From Branchiostoma belcheri (Eukaryota; Chordata; Leptocardii; Amphioxiformes; Branchiostomatidae), in the NCBI RefSeq assembly GCF_001625305.1, contig NW_017804076.1, positions 1,687,646-1,751,645 on the forward strand: a stretch of DNA of 64,000 nucleotides. The letters run 5' to 3'. Of the stretch, positions 32,714-44,206 are shown in pieces. The notes beneath the pieces were generated by a model. That model ran no database searches and was not told the DNA's origin. It saw only the letters and a program-made list of their open reading frames with translations. Both the position numbers and the translations under genes were made by a program. How positions within the stretch are numbered: position 1 is the stretch's first letter; each line of letters opens with the position of its first letter.

Positions 32714-35700
32714 CTGTGCAGGAAACATCAGTATCTGTTTTATTACGTTTACCGAAGGAACATATACTTTTTGCTACTTTTCTTCTTCTTCTCCAAACAG
32801 TGACCTCTGACCTGACTGTCACCATGGTAACTGGTGTTGGGTTACATCATGTTGCAATTTTATCAGTAGGAGGGATTTATTCTTCTGTCTGACCATATAC
32901 ATGAATGTATTTGAGTAAGTATTAACAGAGCAGACCATGTGCGAAGGTAAACATTATGCATTTGCTTTGCAAATGTTACCTTTCTAGTTAAACATTTTAT
33001 ATTTGATTGTAAATTGTATGATGTCGAACATGACATACTATTTAGAATAATCCACTTGGACAAACAGTAAAAAGGTAGAACAAAGAAAGATATATTCAGT
33101 CATCTCATGTCTACCAATAATGACCACACAATAGAAAAACATGTCCAGTTATAAGTGTTTTACAGCCTGAGACATACGAAACCATACAGTGGGCTGTGTT
33201 TATTATTCCTTATACACTAGCTAGCAGGCAGTGTGGCTGTGTCACGTTTCAAAGACAGAAAAGGTAGGGACTCAACATGAATTCCAAATCGAATTCTCGT
33301 CACCAACAATACACGCGTAGGGTGGGAGGGGGGCGCTCAGAAAACTATATTAACGACAAACATAAAGACGAATACAGGTCGCTTTACAGGTCTTTACTTG
33401 ATTATTAGCAAGAAGATTTAACTCAAGATAAATCCAGACATAATCAACAAGTTGTTTCCTGTTGCCGGGGGAGCAAGACTCGCCGGCGCCGACCAAGGCC
33501 GTACAAGACTTCCTGGTGTGTCGTTTTTCCTGGAAAACGGTCATATCTTACAATCTACCCATGACCAAGCGACTCTTCACAATTTGATGAAAAGAAGATA
33601 GTGTTCAGACTTTATTTGAAAAGATGGCAAATCCAGGAAGAGGCGTCCTGATCCCCGGTAATCCTCACAAAACGCATCCACAGAACGTCAGACAAGTTAG
33701 GTCTGGTGTGTTGGGCCCTGTTATTTATGATCGTAAGGCCAGGTTGATTTGATTATATGGATGACATCGTACGCGCATGAATTTTTGTCTATATCTGTCC
33801 TCAAAAAACGTTTTCTACCAAGCTGTAAATTGTACCAAGTAGCTGAAAAATGAGCAAATGCTGGAAAACGATGGTATCGGCCAGTTTGCCATCGATTTTG
33901 AAACCATGGAATATGGAATTTGCGCAAATATAAAACCAAGCCATTTAGTCAATGGGGTAGTCTGTTGGAAAATTGGTGACAATTTTGCTTCCGTTTTCTT
34001 GTTTTCTTATCTTATCGCCATGCTTTTGTATAAAAAGAACCACTTGTCCAAGTTAGACTGCAATAATCATAAACAGCTGGAAACAATGAAAAAAGGTGAG
34101 AACAGCTGAAAACAATGAAAAAAGTGAAATAAAAATTTTGGAACCTTAGCCCAGTAGACAGAAGCTGGTATCTTGTTGCGGATGTAGATTGTTCGCCACA
34201 GATTCAGCGCGTGATTCGGTAGCCAGCAGATTCCGAAGAGGATGACCACGCCCACTACCATGGATATGACGCGTCTGGTCTACAAAGAAAAGAAGGAAAA
34301 ACAAAAACTATATCATACTAGACATACCGACATTTACTCGGAAGCAAATGCAGCATATTTCATTCCATATTCCTCCCTCCTCAATTTTACACAGTATCAA
34401 GTGTTCAAGACCCAAATGTACCCAATACCCATACAGTGATTTTAGTAACAACTATTCCCGATACCCTCATATATTGCTTTCCAGTAAAATACTCTCAACA
34501 GAGCCTTACAGTGCTTTTCGGTAACAAATTTTCCTAAAACCCCATGTAGTGCTTTTTGAAATAAAGTGTTTTAAGAACCCTCATACAGTGCTTTTCAGTG
34601 CAAAATATTCTGGAAACTCCCATACAGTGCTTAATTTACCAAGTGACAGAATGATGAGAGGAAACAAAAGGAAAAACAATATATTTCATCCATACTATGG
34701 TTCGGAATAAAATATAAATAGATTGCTGCCAGACCATTTTCTAGTTAAACCTGACTTCCTCTCGGAAATTCAGACGCCCACACATGCAGACCTATTCATC
34801 TTACCATTTGTACTCACTTAGCCACTGTGAATGTTATTTATGCCCTTCTAGAGGCATTCAAATTGCTCATAGCTTAGAAAACGGAAGAAAGATGGTCAAA
34901 GAATAGGTATAGATAAAAATATGGGTACCAACTCTTCTTTGAAATTCTCTACGCATTCCTAGCCTACACCTTTCCACTGAGGCATTAAACCCTTTTAAGG
35001 TCTTAACCTTAAGGCGTTGCTAATCCTTGGAAATGGCCTTCTACGTTGATGTACCTGCATGATAGATGCTAGCGGCCCTGTCTGGTTCTCCCTAAAGCGG
35101 TTCCGCAGTTGCTTGGCGATGCAGAAGCAGGCTACGGAGCAGACGGTCATCGGGATGGCGTACGTGATGAGGACGGTGTAGATCATGTAGCCTTGCTCCC
35201 AGACCACTGAGGGCCACACCGGGCGGCAGTACGTCCGCATGCCGTGGAAGTTGAAGCTGACCAGTCGGTAGTAGATCGCCACGGGTATAGCCAGCAGGAA
35301 AGAAGCTGTGAATAACAAGATAAAATGAGGGAAAACAAAGTAAAACATTGAAACTTATTCCAACACACATATCATACAGAGATCAAATTTTCAGCGAAAG
35401 CTGTCTCCTTTATCAGGATAATTAATGACCAATCGCTTCAAAACGTAATCTCGCGAGAGTTACGGTTACAGACACGTGACCTTATTCACGCGAGACTTTG
35501 CTGATACGTGACGTAAACAATTGATCAAAAGTGCCAGGGAGTTTATATCGTCCACCGTCTCTTTTAGATGAGGGAAAACAATATATTTCATCCTATGGTA
35601 TGGACTGAGATATAATTTAAGTTAATATAAGTTTCAGAGTTGGATGTACTTAGTTTTCTAAAGTTTCTAAATGTTAAAGTTTCTACTTCCGACTCAAAGC

Positions 35701-38700
35701 TTAAGCTATCGAGTATATTGAGCGATAAAACGAATATCTTACATAACAAAAAAAAGCTAATATTTGATATCTGAGTTCTCAGGCTCAAAAGTCTAATCCA
35801 ATGGCTTTTTCCTCAATATACGGCAGTCTGCCAATTGATATGATATTCGATACGGCCCTGATACAGCACTAAGTTTGAATGATATAAACTTTCTTCACAG
35901 CAACAATAATTGCAGAATTTTCAGTGGATTATATAGGCCCGTAGATAAAGCATACGTGACGATAAGCATGTAGCTATAGTCTACCTTTAGTTATCATTAT
36001 CATTTCATAGAAACCGGTAGACCAGCTACACTCTCCTTGTAGCCAAGGGCTGAATTGTGAAAAGCTTACATTTGGTGGGACTGAATCACAAGGGTCTGGG
36101 CCATATGGCGCTAACTTAGGTGACCTGAATACGACCCCGGGTGCATCAATTATACTGTAAGGTTTGAACCACTCACACCAAGAAGAACCCCATATTCTTT
36201 TCGATAGGTGTGGTGGGTTCTTTAACGTGAGTGGGGTGTGGCTCTCTCCCCAAACACAGTACCTTCATTCAACGTCCCATCCAAAAGAGACGTCCCTAAC
36301 TGAAGCTACGTACACAAGATCGGTGACATAACAGGATTCGAACCTATGATCTCTTGGTTCTCAGCCGAACACTCTGCCGTTACGCCACTACCCCGCAATA
36401 TTCATTTATCTATTTCTGTTTAGCCAGGCTAGCCCACTCAGTGATTAAACACTGCTTTGCAGTGGGGCCCTGGAAACAGAACACATTTAAAACATACAAA
36501 TAATACAACAAATAAACAAACAATATGGCAAAACGAACAGAAAGTACTTACAGGACAAAACAAACATATGTGCGAATGTACAAACTTTGAGGACAAATAA
36601 ACACACAAAGTCATAATCTGTAATCTCCAAGCAGATTCCTTTCGGTGGCAAGGCAGTATGCATCAGCCGGCCACCGACCTTCTCTGGCTAATAGATTCTG
36701 TCTTGCCACCGAAAGAAATCTGCTTGGAGATTATAATCCGTACTCATAGTCCATATTCCGGTCCGTTCTTCATAAGGTCAGAAGAAGTCATAAAGTTACA
36801 CATCATTCCTACCTGCCCACGTACACACGCTGGCGACCAATGCGAAGCGGGTCCTGCGGAACTTCAGAGAAGCGAGCGGGTGTACGATAGCGCAGTACCG
36901 GTCCACACTCAGGACCGCTAGGGTCAGACAAGTCGCCTGGGCCGCGACCTGAGAAACAAGGCAACGTTACATCAAGCTGCTCGGTCAACAATAAAGGCAG
37001 GATGCTACATATTACATGAACGTTAAGAATCCTTTTTAACTGACCTATATGACCCAAGGGGTTTGCCGTTCTAATGGATAACATCGATATATGTGTAATG
37101 TAAAAGTTTTTAGAAATAAAAGTTTAAATCTTCAAAGTCAGTAAAGTTTCTGTAGGTAAAGTCTCTGTAGGTATAGTAACTGCGAGCCCTTTCAATTGAA
37201 AATGGTTTTAAAAAAGATAAACCATCTTGTTTGTTTGTTTGTTTGTTTGTTTGGTTGTTTGCTTGTTTGTTTGTTTGTTTATTTATTTATCCAGGAGAAC
37301 ACATGTCGCCTGATGGCGATTTTCAAAGGTTCCTGGGGGGAAAACCCCAAACAAAACCCTTTAATAAAACGAACTCAAGATTAACAAAGGAAAGAGATAA
37401 TAAAGTAACTTAAACAACATAAGAGAAACAATTTTGTAACCTTAACATCATATAATGTAGAAACAAGGTAGAACATAATACAATGAAAATCAGGATTAAA
37501 ATCAGGATTGAATTTGCATATCAATGATTGTCAGTTACATACAATTGTTTGAAGGATGTTAGGGTTCTGGCTGTTTTTAGATGGTGTCGTAGTGTGTTCC
37601 ACAGTACCGCCCCAAAGGATGCCGTTAAGTGAAAATTAATGGCATACGTCCCAAACTTCTTGCTTGAAGTCCAGCCAACGATGTTAGCTGGGAGCGTTTT
37701 TGGGAGCAGACCTAAATTTAACAACTTAGGTAAGATTGCAGGCTATCCTAGAATGCCTGCCCACACACAAGGGTGCATAAACATGTATCTAGTGACGGTC
37801 TGTGATTTTTTACTATCATTATTCTCGTTTTATTACATTATCCCTTTGCATATTGGTAACCTTTGCACACAACTAGAAATATCTATATTCATTCAGATCG
37901 TTGGCTACCGCAATATTAATTTGGAGAAATGATTTTGAAGAAGCAGATTTAACTGATGGAGTAAGCATTGGAACAACAAGAAAACAATTTGTTTATCAAA
38001 GTAGGCTCATGTGATTTTTATTACCATTATTCTTGTTCTTGTTCCATGGTCTTACTCTTTCCCTTTGTATATTCTTATACTTTGTGCACAAATAGCCATA
38101 ACCATTTTCATTCAGAACATTGTCTACCACAATTTTTCGAAAGAATTTGAAAGAAATAACAGTTCTAGTTGATAGAGTGTTCACTAGAACAACAGGAAAC
38201 ACTTTGTTTTTCAAAGTAGGCTAAGAACTTTGATATAGATATTTCCTCTCCTAGTCATAACAAGTTATTTTTCCCTGCTAAAGCTTATAATCACGTAGAT
38301 TAAATATTGAGATTAACAGATGATGAAAGTGTGGCTGTGGTATGTGTAATATTTGATAACGGCGGAGGATTATTTCTGCATGTCCGCAGCTGCATTCCTA
38401 AAATAATTACATGTTTATAGTCATAGAGTTAAATATTGCACCAACAAATACGACGCAAGACCTGTTTTGCTGCAAGAAAAGTATGAAAAAAACATTAGTA
38501 TCCACCAATGAAAGTTTGGGTTTTATGTTGGGATCAATCATAATTTCAGAACTTGTAGATAATACAAGTAGACTGTTTTATCTCTATCTTGAAAAAATGG
38601 TATATGTATGAGCACTTACTTATATAACGTTACAAATAGCTTTAAAGTACAGCTTATTTCTACTTTGTATGTCGACCTTTGCCATATACTCATCTCATCA

Positions 38701-40204
38701 AAAAGAAAGTTAGAAAAACAGTTGTACGGGTTGAGAAAGTTACCGTTGAAGAAGTGATAGAAGAATATATGTATACTGCTATAATCTTTGTTCAAACACT
38801 AAAGTATAGCTAATTTCAACTTCGTATGTCGACTCTGTCTCATTAAAAAGAAAGTTAGAGGAATAGTTGCTGTACAGGTCAAAAAGTTACCGTTAAAGAA
38901 AATTGGCGGCTTGAAATGAAGAGTGATATTATACATTCTAACACGACACTGATATGAAGTAACGAGATCTCCCGCGACTTTGCGAGTGTGTAAATTGACG
39001 TGGTTTTGTGAAGTTAGGGGAAGCACGGGTGGTGCATTAATGCATTAATGTACCCGTCCAATTATAAGACCGGTAGTTGGCAGACTTCCAGAATTGAGTG
39101 GGCGGTCGTTTCTGAGAAGCAAAAAAACTCTTGAAGATGAAATGCATACTCATGAATGCGGGCTGTACCAAAATCCAGATATTCATTCGTTGTATCCTTT
39201 GAAAAAAATCGTTCCTTTTAATTCAAATGATCTAACAAGGCGTTTATCTATAGTGAAAAACAAGGAGTAACCAACGATTAGTTAATAAACCGGCTTTAAA
39301 CAAACCTGCATACAAATTCATATCATTACCAGGAAGCAAAAGGAAGCCTAAATTTATAGTACATTCTAGATGTCCCTTCGTGTCTGTAAACATGTTTTTG
39401 TTTTTATTAATATTGTTGTGACTTGTGCTTAGCAATGAAATGAAATAATACATATGTAAACATGTATATGTACTTGAGACCTATTTTTGCTCAGTGGGGC
39501 TCAATCTTTATCCATAAAAAACATTCTACATGGTTCTAACATTTTAATAGCCAAAAAATATTCTATACAAATCCACCTGCAAGGTAAAGTAACACAATGT
39601 TGTTGCTGACTTTGGTATTGTCTCATGTGAGTTGGGTAGTTACGTCTATTCTGTAAGCAGATTTCTGTTTGGGCAATGGTAAACATACAAAAATATCAGT
39701 GGGTAGGTGCCTACGTGATGTCAGTTGATGTATGTAAATCGGTACCGAGACTGTATTTGTTTGGAGAAGAAGAAACTGAGCAAAACAAGACATTTTCCTT
39801 CTGTGAAGGTAAATATACAAAAATATCATTGGGTATGTGCCTACGTGATGTCTGTAAATCGTTACCGACTGACTCACTTGTTTTAGGTAGTTAACGATCT
39901 TGCACAGAGCTTCTCCGAAGATCCATGACGGCAGAGTGTAGTTGGCAGCGGTGAAGGGTATACAGCACACCAGGAAGGCCAGGTCCGTGACGGCCAGGTT
40001 GACGATGTAATAGTTGGTAACGGTTCTCATCTCGCTGAAGCGGGCCACGATGTAGATCACCAGCGAGTTGCCGACAACCCCGACCACGAAAATAATGGAG
40101 TACAAAGTCGGCGCTACGTAAGCCTCTGTCGTTGTAGGTACATCAAGAAAACTGGTGACGTTTCCAGTGATGTTTACCAGCCTATCCAGGATTTCTACAG
40201 ACAT
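32540..40204 (-). CDS. Gene B: kisspeptin/galanin-receptor-like class A GPCR (5 exons)
   Basis: Predicted plasma-membrane peptide receptor. CDS = complement(join(32540..32713, 34145..34279, 35055..35305, 36813..36948, 39878..40204)), 1023 nt, 340 residues. Seen: sequons N11-I-T, N15-V-T and N88-Y-T; GNSLVIY with N46; LAVTD with D74; Cys101 and Cys181; DRY 125-127; CWLPNH at 256-261; SAINPFVY ending at 301; a Cys-rich juxtamembrane tail (GCCCRHG), a likely palmitoylation site. Intron phases 0,1,0,0. Most donors are consensus; the intron 4 donor aag/gttcca is weak but leaves the frame and length (135 nt) identical to gene C. TM1-TM3 resembles KISS1R most. The tail is short: a gtaggg donor-like site inside the last exon may lead to a further exon. 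Divergent from gene C, convergent with gene A. Confidence 0.85.
32757..32998 (-). repeat. Family R repeat, copy 4 (next to gene B exon 5)
   Basis: Shares ggttacatcatgttgcaatt, gtttgagtaagtattaacag and aaacattatgcatttgcttt. It lies in intron 4, 44 bp from the exon 5 acceptor. Confidence 0.75.
33735..33880. mobile_element. Partial MITE, GGCCATGTTGATTTGATTAT family
   Basis: Only one end is present: ggccaggttgatttgattat, atggatgacatcg, ctgtaaattgtaccaagtag and aaatgagcaaatg. In gene B intron 4. Confidence 0.75.
34145..34279 (-). CDS. Gene B exon 4 (TM6)
   Basis: 135 nt, 45 codons, acceptor tttgtag/accaga, phase 0 both ends. Encodes TRRVISMVVGVVILFGICWL and onward through PNHALNLWR to VYWAK. The donor aag/gttcca departs from consensus at +3 to +6 but is supported by exact length agreement with gene C. 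Confidence 0.85.
35055..35305 (-). CDS. Gene B exon 3 (TM4 end, ECL2, TM5, ICL3)
   Basis: 251 nt between attcacag/cttctt and atgcag/gtacat, phase 1 to 0. Encodes SFLLAIPVAIYY, ECL2 with RTYCRPVWPS, TM5 YMIYTVLITYAIPMTVCS and the start of ICL3. Same length as gene C exon 3. Confidence 0.9.
36150..36400 (-). mobile_element. tRNA-derived SINE
   Basis: Minus strand head: ggggtagtggcgtaacggca (A box) and ataggttcgaatcctgttat (B box). The body differs from the other copies and includes a gtggctctctccccaaacac block. In gene B intron 2. Confidence 0.7.
36405..36560 (-). mobile_element. LINE 3' UTR fragment
   Basis: Minus strand has ggccccactgcaaagcagtg .. agcctggctaaacagaaata, similar to the UTR at 8365-8420. 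In gene B intron 2. Confidence 0.5.
36621..36732. repeat. Inverted repeat element (AATCTCCAAGCAGAT ends)
   Basis: Arms taatctccaagcagattcct and ggaaagaa-type inverted partner ending aagcagattt pair over ~36 bp, including tttcggtggcaag. Related by its ends to 41175-41290. Confidence 0.8.
36813..36948 (-). CDS. Gene B exon 2 (TM3 DRY, ICL2)
   Basis: 136 nt between tttctcag/gtcgcg and gggcag/gtagga, phase 0 to 1. Encodes VAAQATCLTLAVLSVDRYCA and then IVHPLASLKFRRTRFALVAS, ending CTWA. Exact length match with exon 2 of genes A and C. Confidence 0.9.
37225..37725 (-). mobile_element. LINE 3' fragment with (CAAA)n tail
   Basis: Minus strand translates to FGAVLWNTLRHHLKTARTLT then SFKQLYV, the standard LINE ORF2 C-terminus. 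It is followed by a UTR and an (aaac)n tail, seen as tttg repeats at 37228-37282. In gene B intron 1. Confidence 0.8.
37726..39674 (-). other. Gene B intron 1, unrecognised part
   Basis: Two related blocks, 37785-37940 and 38005-38190 (cattattcttgttt, ccctttgtatattc, cattcagaacattg), form a diverged tandem duplication. Two blocks near 38640-38760 and 38800-38890 (aaagaaagttagaaa, aaagttaccgtt) form another. No coding sequence. Confidence 0.55.
39675..39868 (-). repeat. Tandem duplication beside gene B exon 1 donor
   Basis: ggtaaacatacaaaaatatc .. cctacgtgatgtc (39675-39748) is repeated as ggtaaatatacaaaaatatc .. cctacgtgatgtc (39808-39868), the second copy ending 9 bp from the exon 1 donor. 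Between them is a short family R fragment (tttggagaagaagaaactga). Confidence 0.8.
39878..40204 (-). CDS. Gene B exon 1 (N-terminus, TM1, TM2, start of TM3)
   Basis: 327 nt, ATG at 40204-40202, end CAA/gtgagt, phase 0. The encoded TM1-TM2 segment from GNSLVIYIVARFSEM through VCCIPFT is almost identical to gene A. ECL1 has PSWIFG and the segment CKIVNYLKQ before the intron resembles the CKFVNYIQQ of KISS1R. Confidence 0.9.
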
Positions 40205-40772
40205 TTTGTAGCCCTTTTTCAGATCTCGACAGAACTATTTGTTTTTTTCTTGTACCTGCCCCAGACTAATCTTAACAACCTACGCACGGCGCGTTTGTAG
40301 TTTCATGCATATTACACCATCAAACGGTCCAATACGCAATCATGAAAGAATGGAGTCAATGAGGGGTTTTCTTTGAAAGGACCGCCGTTGCTTTACCGGC
40401 AGAAACTAATACCGGTTTCGAAGATTGAAACTTGTTTCTAAGGCCTCGCTGAGTATGAGAAGCATTTATATCCTACCAGGCCATCGCAAAACCACATTCT
40501 GAATTACAGATGTTAACCATTTCACCTATTTTGTTGGTCTTAATACACAAACACCTAAGTCCAGCATAAGCCTTAGATTGACAATTAAGATTGTGAACAT
40601 CTCATATTATGAGTTGACAGGAAGCTATAAGTTTACCATGTTACTGATTAACCGTATCGCCTAATGGGTCCCCATGGTATACTTGACATACCTTTAACAC
40701 TGAGATACTGAGTGATGTCTAAATAACTTCTGCCACACATTCAGGACCTTCCTCTGACCATGACCCTAATGC

Positions 40773-40966
40773 TGAGGTCACAATTCACACACGGGGCCCG
40801 GCCGGGCAGCTTTTGGGAACGAAAAGTACGATATAAAAGACAAGAAAACACAGAAAAGTTGTTAATAACAATCATGGGCACTATTTCTGTATATTCTGAC
40901 ATGAATTGTTAATTTTTCGTTCATACAAACAGCCCGGCCGGGCCCCGGTTTGGAAATGTGACCTAA
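40773..40966. mobile_element. MITE with GGCCCGGCCGGGC-rich ends
   Basis: Ends tgaggtcacaattcacacac and, inverted, ttaggtcacatttccaaacc, each followed inward by ggggcccggccgggc. AT-rich middle, no ORF. Confidence 0.88.
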
Positions 40967-41176
40967 GCATAACACCAGCCATTCAACCAAGTCTGGCTGA
41001 AGTTCGGGAGCAGTCTGACCAGATTTATGCCACGCCTACCTTTCTGTACCAATCAAATCAAATCCCGAGCATCAGCCAATCACCAGCCACCCGTGGGTAA
41101 ACTTTCCACCCACACCCGAATGTTTGAAACATTTGGAACGTTTTTGCTGTTACTATTATATACCCCAGGTAGACCA

Positions 41177-41275
41177 ACGGTGGCAATACAGTATCCATTT
41201 TGCAGAGGACTGTCCATTAGCCTAGTGCCATATAATGGACACTCCTCTGGCCAATGGATGTTGTATTGCCACCGG
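41177..41275. repeat. Inverted repeat element (second copy of 36.6-kb family)
   Basis: Arms cggtggcaatacagtatcca and tggatgttgtattgccaccg, continuing through cagaggac.tgtccatta / taatggacactcctctg. The flank aatctccaaactgatcctcc (inverted, to 41295) resembles the ends at 36621. Confidence 0.85.
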
Positions 41276-42561
41276 AGGATCAGTTTGGAGATTAAGCTGT
41301 TGCAGCTGTAGAATAAGCCGAACTTCTTGAACAACCAACCAACCAACCAACCACAGCCGGCCTTACTGCTGATCCATGACCAACCACAGCCGAGCTTACT
41401 TGCTCCTGGCATACTCCTAAGCATTGTTGGGGGTGGGGTTGGTTGGCAGCCAATGTTCGGGATGCTAAATTCAGATGTATGACAGGGACTTTACTTTCCA
41501 TACACGTCACCTAGTTCTCAAAGTTTTGTCGCCAGCAATACTCAATATACACACTCTTGCTGCCTTCAATCATCAATGGTAATCCAATGTCAAAACATTT
41601 GTGATATGATGGAAACAAAATAGCCTAGCTGATTTACAGTGTTTACCTTGGTTTGCTTACGTTTCGACAAGGTGTGACATTCATGTGATGCCAACAAAAC
41701 ATTTTATATTCATATATTACCAAAGGGACCAATTACGGCAGCAATGACAGTTGCATTGGATTGTCAACAACCTTGGGATAAAGCTCAAAACGCGATACAA
41801 ACAAATTTAAACTTCAACCATGTAATTACATACCGGAAGTGCCCTTTACAGTTGACGTAACGAGGAAAATACAATCATGTATTGAGATAGAATCCCTCTC
41901 TCAGTGGACTATATTAATGCCGTATGACTGGCAACTTGCCAAATGCCTCGCAAGCAACCTCTTCCAAGTAATGAAGGACAACTGCTGATCTAACGCGTCA
42001 TGCTCAGTAGGAATTGAAGAGTACTGTCCTTTAGTGAAAGGCAAAAAAGATTTAAGGGCCACAAATCGACGAATACATCATTTTGGTTTGGCAGGTTTGA
42101 TGAAAGTTGTGTAAATCTAATGAGCGAAGTTTTAGCGATGTATTTTACCACACCTACGCTGTGCATATTAGAAATCCAGTTGCAAACTGTTGTAAGAGTT
42201 CAACTAACTAAGGTCAGCACAGGTGCCAATAATGTATAGGTAGTGTGCAATTATTTGAGGTTTGGTTATGTATCTGTGCATTGGGGCCAATCAACGTTAC
42301 TTTATGAATGCTGTTATTTTATGCCTTTAAAGCAAATTTAGCCTCTTCTGTATTAACAATCGATCATTTCCATCCTTAATGGTGGAATACAAAGTAGAAA
42401 AGTTATTTGTTACTTAATGAAAGACATTCATCGGAAAAGTTTTCAAACTTTTTCTTTATATTTTTCGAAGTCTCCGTTTTTTAGGCCTGGCGACTATAGG
42501 CTTTTTTATTAAATAGTATGATAAATCATATTATAATTCATATTCTTATTCATTTATTTAT

Positions 42562-42596
<35 letters not shown>

Positions 42597-43082
42597 ATAT
42601 ATATTACGCTTTACAGATTAGATATTAAATATATGTAAAGAGCAGGCATTAAACGTAAAAAAATGCTTTTATCAAATGACATGCTCTGTACAAAATCTGT
42701 ACATCTGTTCTCTTGATTTCTGTACCACATACTTTTGAATCTTCTTTTAGTGTCATTCACCCAAGCATCTCATCTATTCATGCATTTATTCAAATGACTT
42801 AATTCATGATAGCAATCATAATAATTAGTTTATATCTGCAAATTCTTTCCGAAGGCAATGCATACAATCAACTTGATTGTGATTATGATGCCAGTAATTA
42901 AGATGGGAAAAATAAAGCTAATTGAAAAATCATGATGTGATCACAATGTGAAGGAAGCTGCATTATATTGGTGCACCTGATGTCATACAATATTTCCTGT
43001 GCGTGTTATGTTACCTATAGGCGTCATGATGTGCATTGAGCTTTTCACATATTACAAATATTAATACATATGGCTTCTGATG

Positions 43083-43525
43083 CCATGGTTAATTTCTTTA
43101 TGGTTCAAAATGTCCATACGAATCCGTATACCATGGCCTTAAATCTGCACTATAAGACCTTATGATTGTGCATAAAACAATGTGATTTTTTCCACATATT
43201 AATTATTAATTTATTAATTCCTATGATAATATTCCTTTATCTATCAATTCAGTCATCAATTCACTCGGTCGTGGTAAAGGATTTTGATTCCATTGTTCAT
43301 TTTTTTATGGTTCAAAATGTTCATACCGGTTAATATAGCATTTAATCTACTCTATAAGACATCATGATTGTGCATAAAACAATGTGAATTTTTTCCACAA
43401 ATTAATTAATTCCTATAATCATACCTTTATCCACCAATTCATTAATTAATCCATTCAGTTAGGGTAAAGGATTCAGCCGTGTCACTGCTAATTTCTCCAT
43501 CGTTCAAAATGTTCACACGAGTTCA
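43083..43525 (+). repeat. ~185-bp AT-rich tandem repeat
   Basis: Two and a half diverged units share tttatggttcaaaatgt, cataccggttaatat-like, gattgtgcataaaacaatgt and attaattcctat. Ends ~170 bp upstream of the gene C TATA-like box. Confidence 0.82.
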
Positions 43526-43695
43526 ATATCCTCTAATCAGCATAATGCCGCGAATCAGGTACAAGTATTAACGTTCAGCTATGGATTACATGCATTTATA
43601 TTCCAGCCCGGCCTGGGGGGCTTCCGATGAAAACCTTGACGCATGTCAATTGTTGGACACGAGACCATGCATACATACATATATATATATGTGTG

Positions 43696-43706
43696 TATAT
43701 AAATAG
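43696..43706 (+). promoter_or_regulatory. Candidate TATA box of gene C
   Basis: TATATAAATAG, with an initiator-like TCACTCC at 43731-43737 about 30-35 bp downstream and the start codon about 165 bp beyond that. It lies next to a TA/TG microsatellite, so chance is possible. Confidence 0.35.
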
Positions 43707-43897
43707 ACTTGGTCTGCTGAGATGCGCCGTTCACTCCGTTGAAGTTTATGTGGTGACTTGGCGTCTCCAACGAAAGATGTTTCTTTCTCGTCTTTTTTCA
43801 GTACTAGCTTAAAGCACACTGTTGTTAAGTTGGAAAGCTGCCTACCTGCCTAAATACTTTGGCCATAGGCCAGAAAGCTAAGTATTTCAGATACACG

Positions 43898-44206
43898 ATG
43901 AACGGAACTTTAAACGAGACGACATCATGGGCAGGCAGGAGTGTGCATCTCCCGATAGTAGCGTACCTCGCCCCGCCGCTCTACGGGATCATCTTCCTGG
44001 TCGGCTTCGTGGGCAACTCGCTGGTCATCTACGTGGTGGCTCGCTTCGCGGAGATGCGGAACGTCACCAACTACTTCATCATGAACCTGGCCGTGACAGA
44101 CCTGGCGTTTCTCGTCTTCTGTGTGCCCTTCACGGCAGCGAGCTACATTCTACCGTCCTGGGTCTTCGGACTGTCCATGTGCAAGTTCGTCCACTACATG
44201 ATGCAG
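43898..44206 (+). CDS. Gene C exon 1 (N-terminus, TM1, TM2, start of TM3)
   Basis: 309 nt, 103 codons, ends ATGCAG/gtaagg in phase 0. It is six codons shorter than exon 1 of A and B, all in the N-terminal extracellular part. Encodes GNSLVIYVVARFAEMRNVTN, MNLAVTDLAFLVFCVPFT and SWVFGLSMCKFVHYMMQ. Confidence 0.9.

Larger units (their letters stand above)
40205..43695. other. Shared divergent intergenic region of genes B and C
   Basis: Upstream of both start codons. No TATA box is evident near gene B. It contains the MITE at 40773, the inverted repeat at 41177, a TATC microsatellite (42563-42597) and AT-rich tandem repeats from 43083. Confidence 0.5.
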
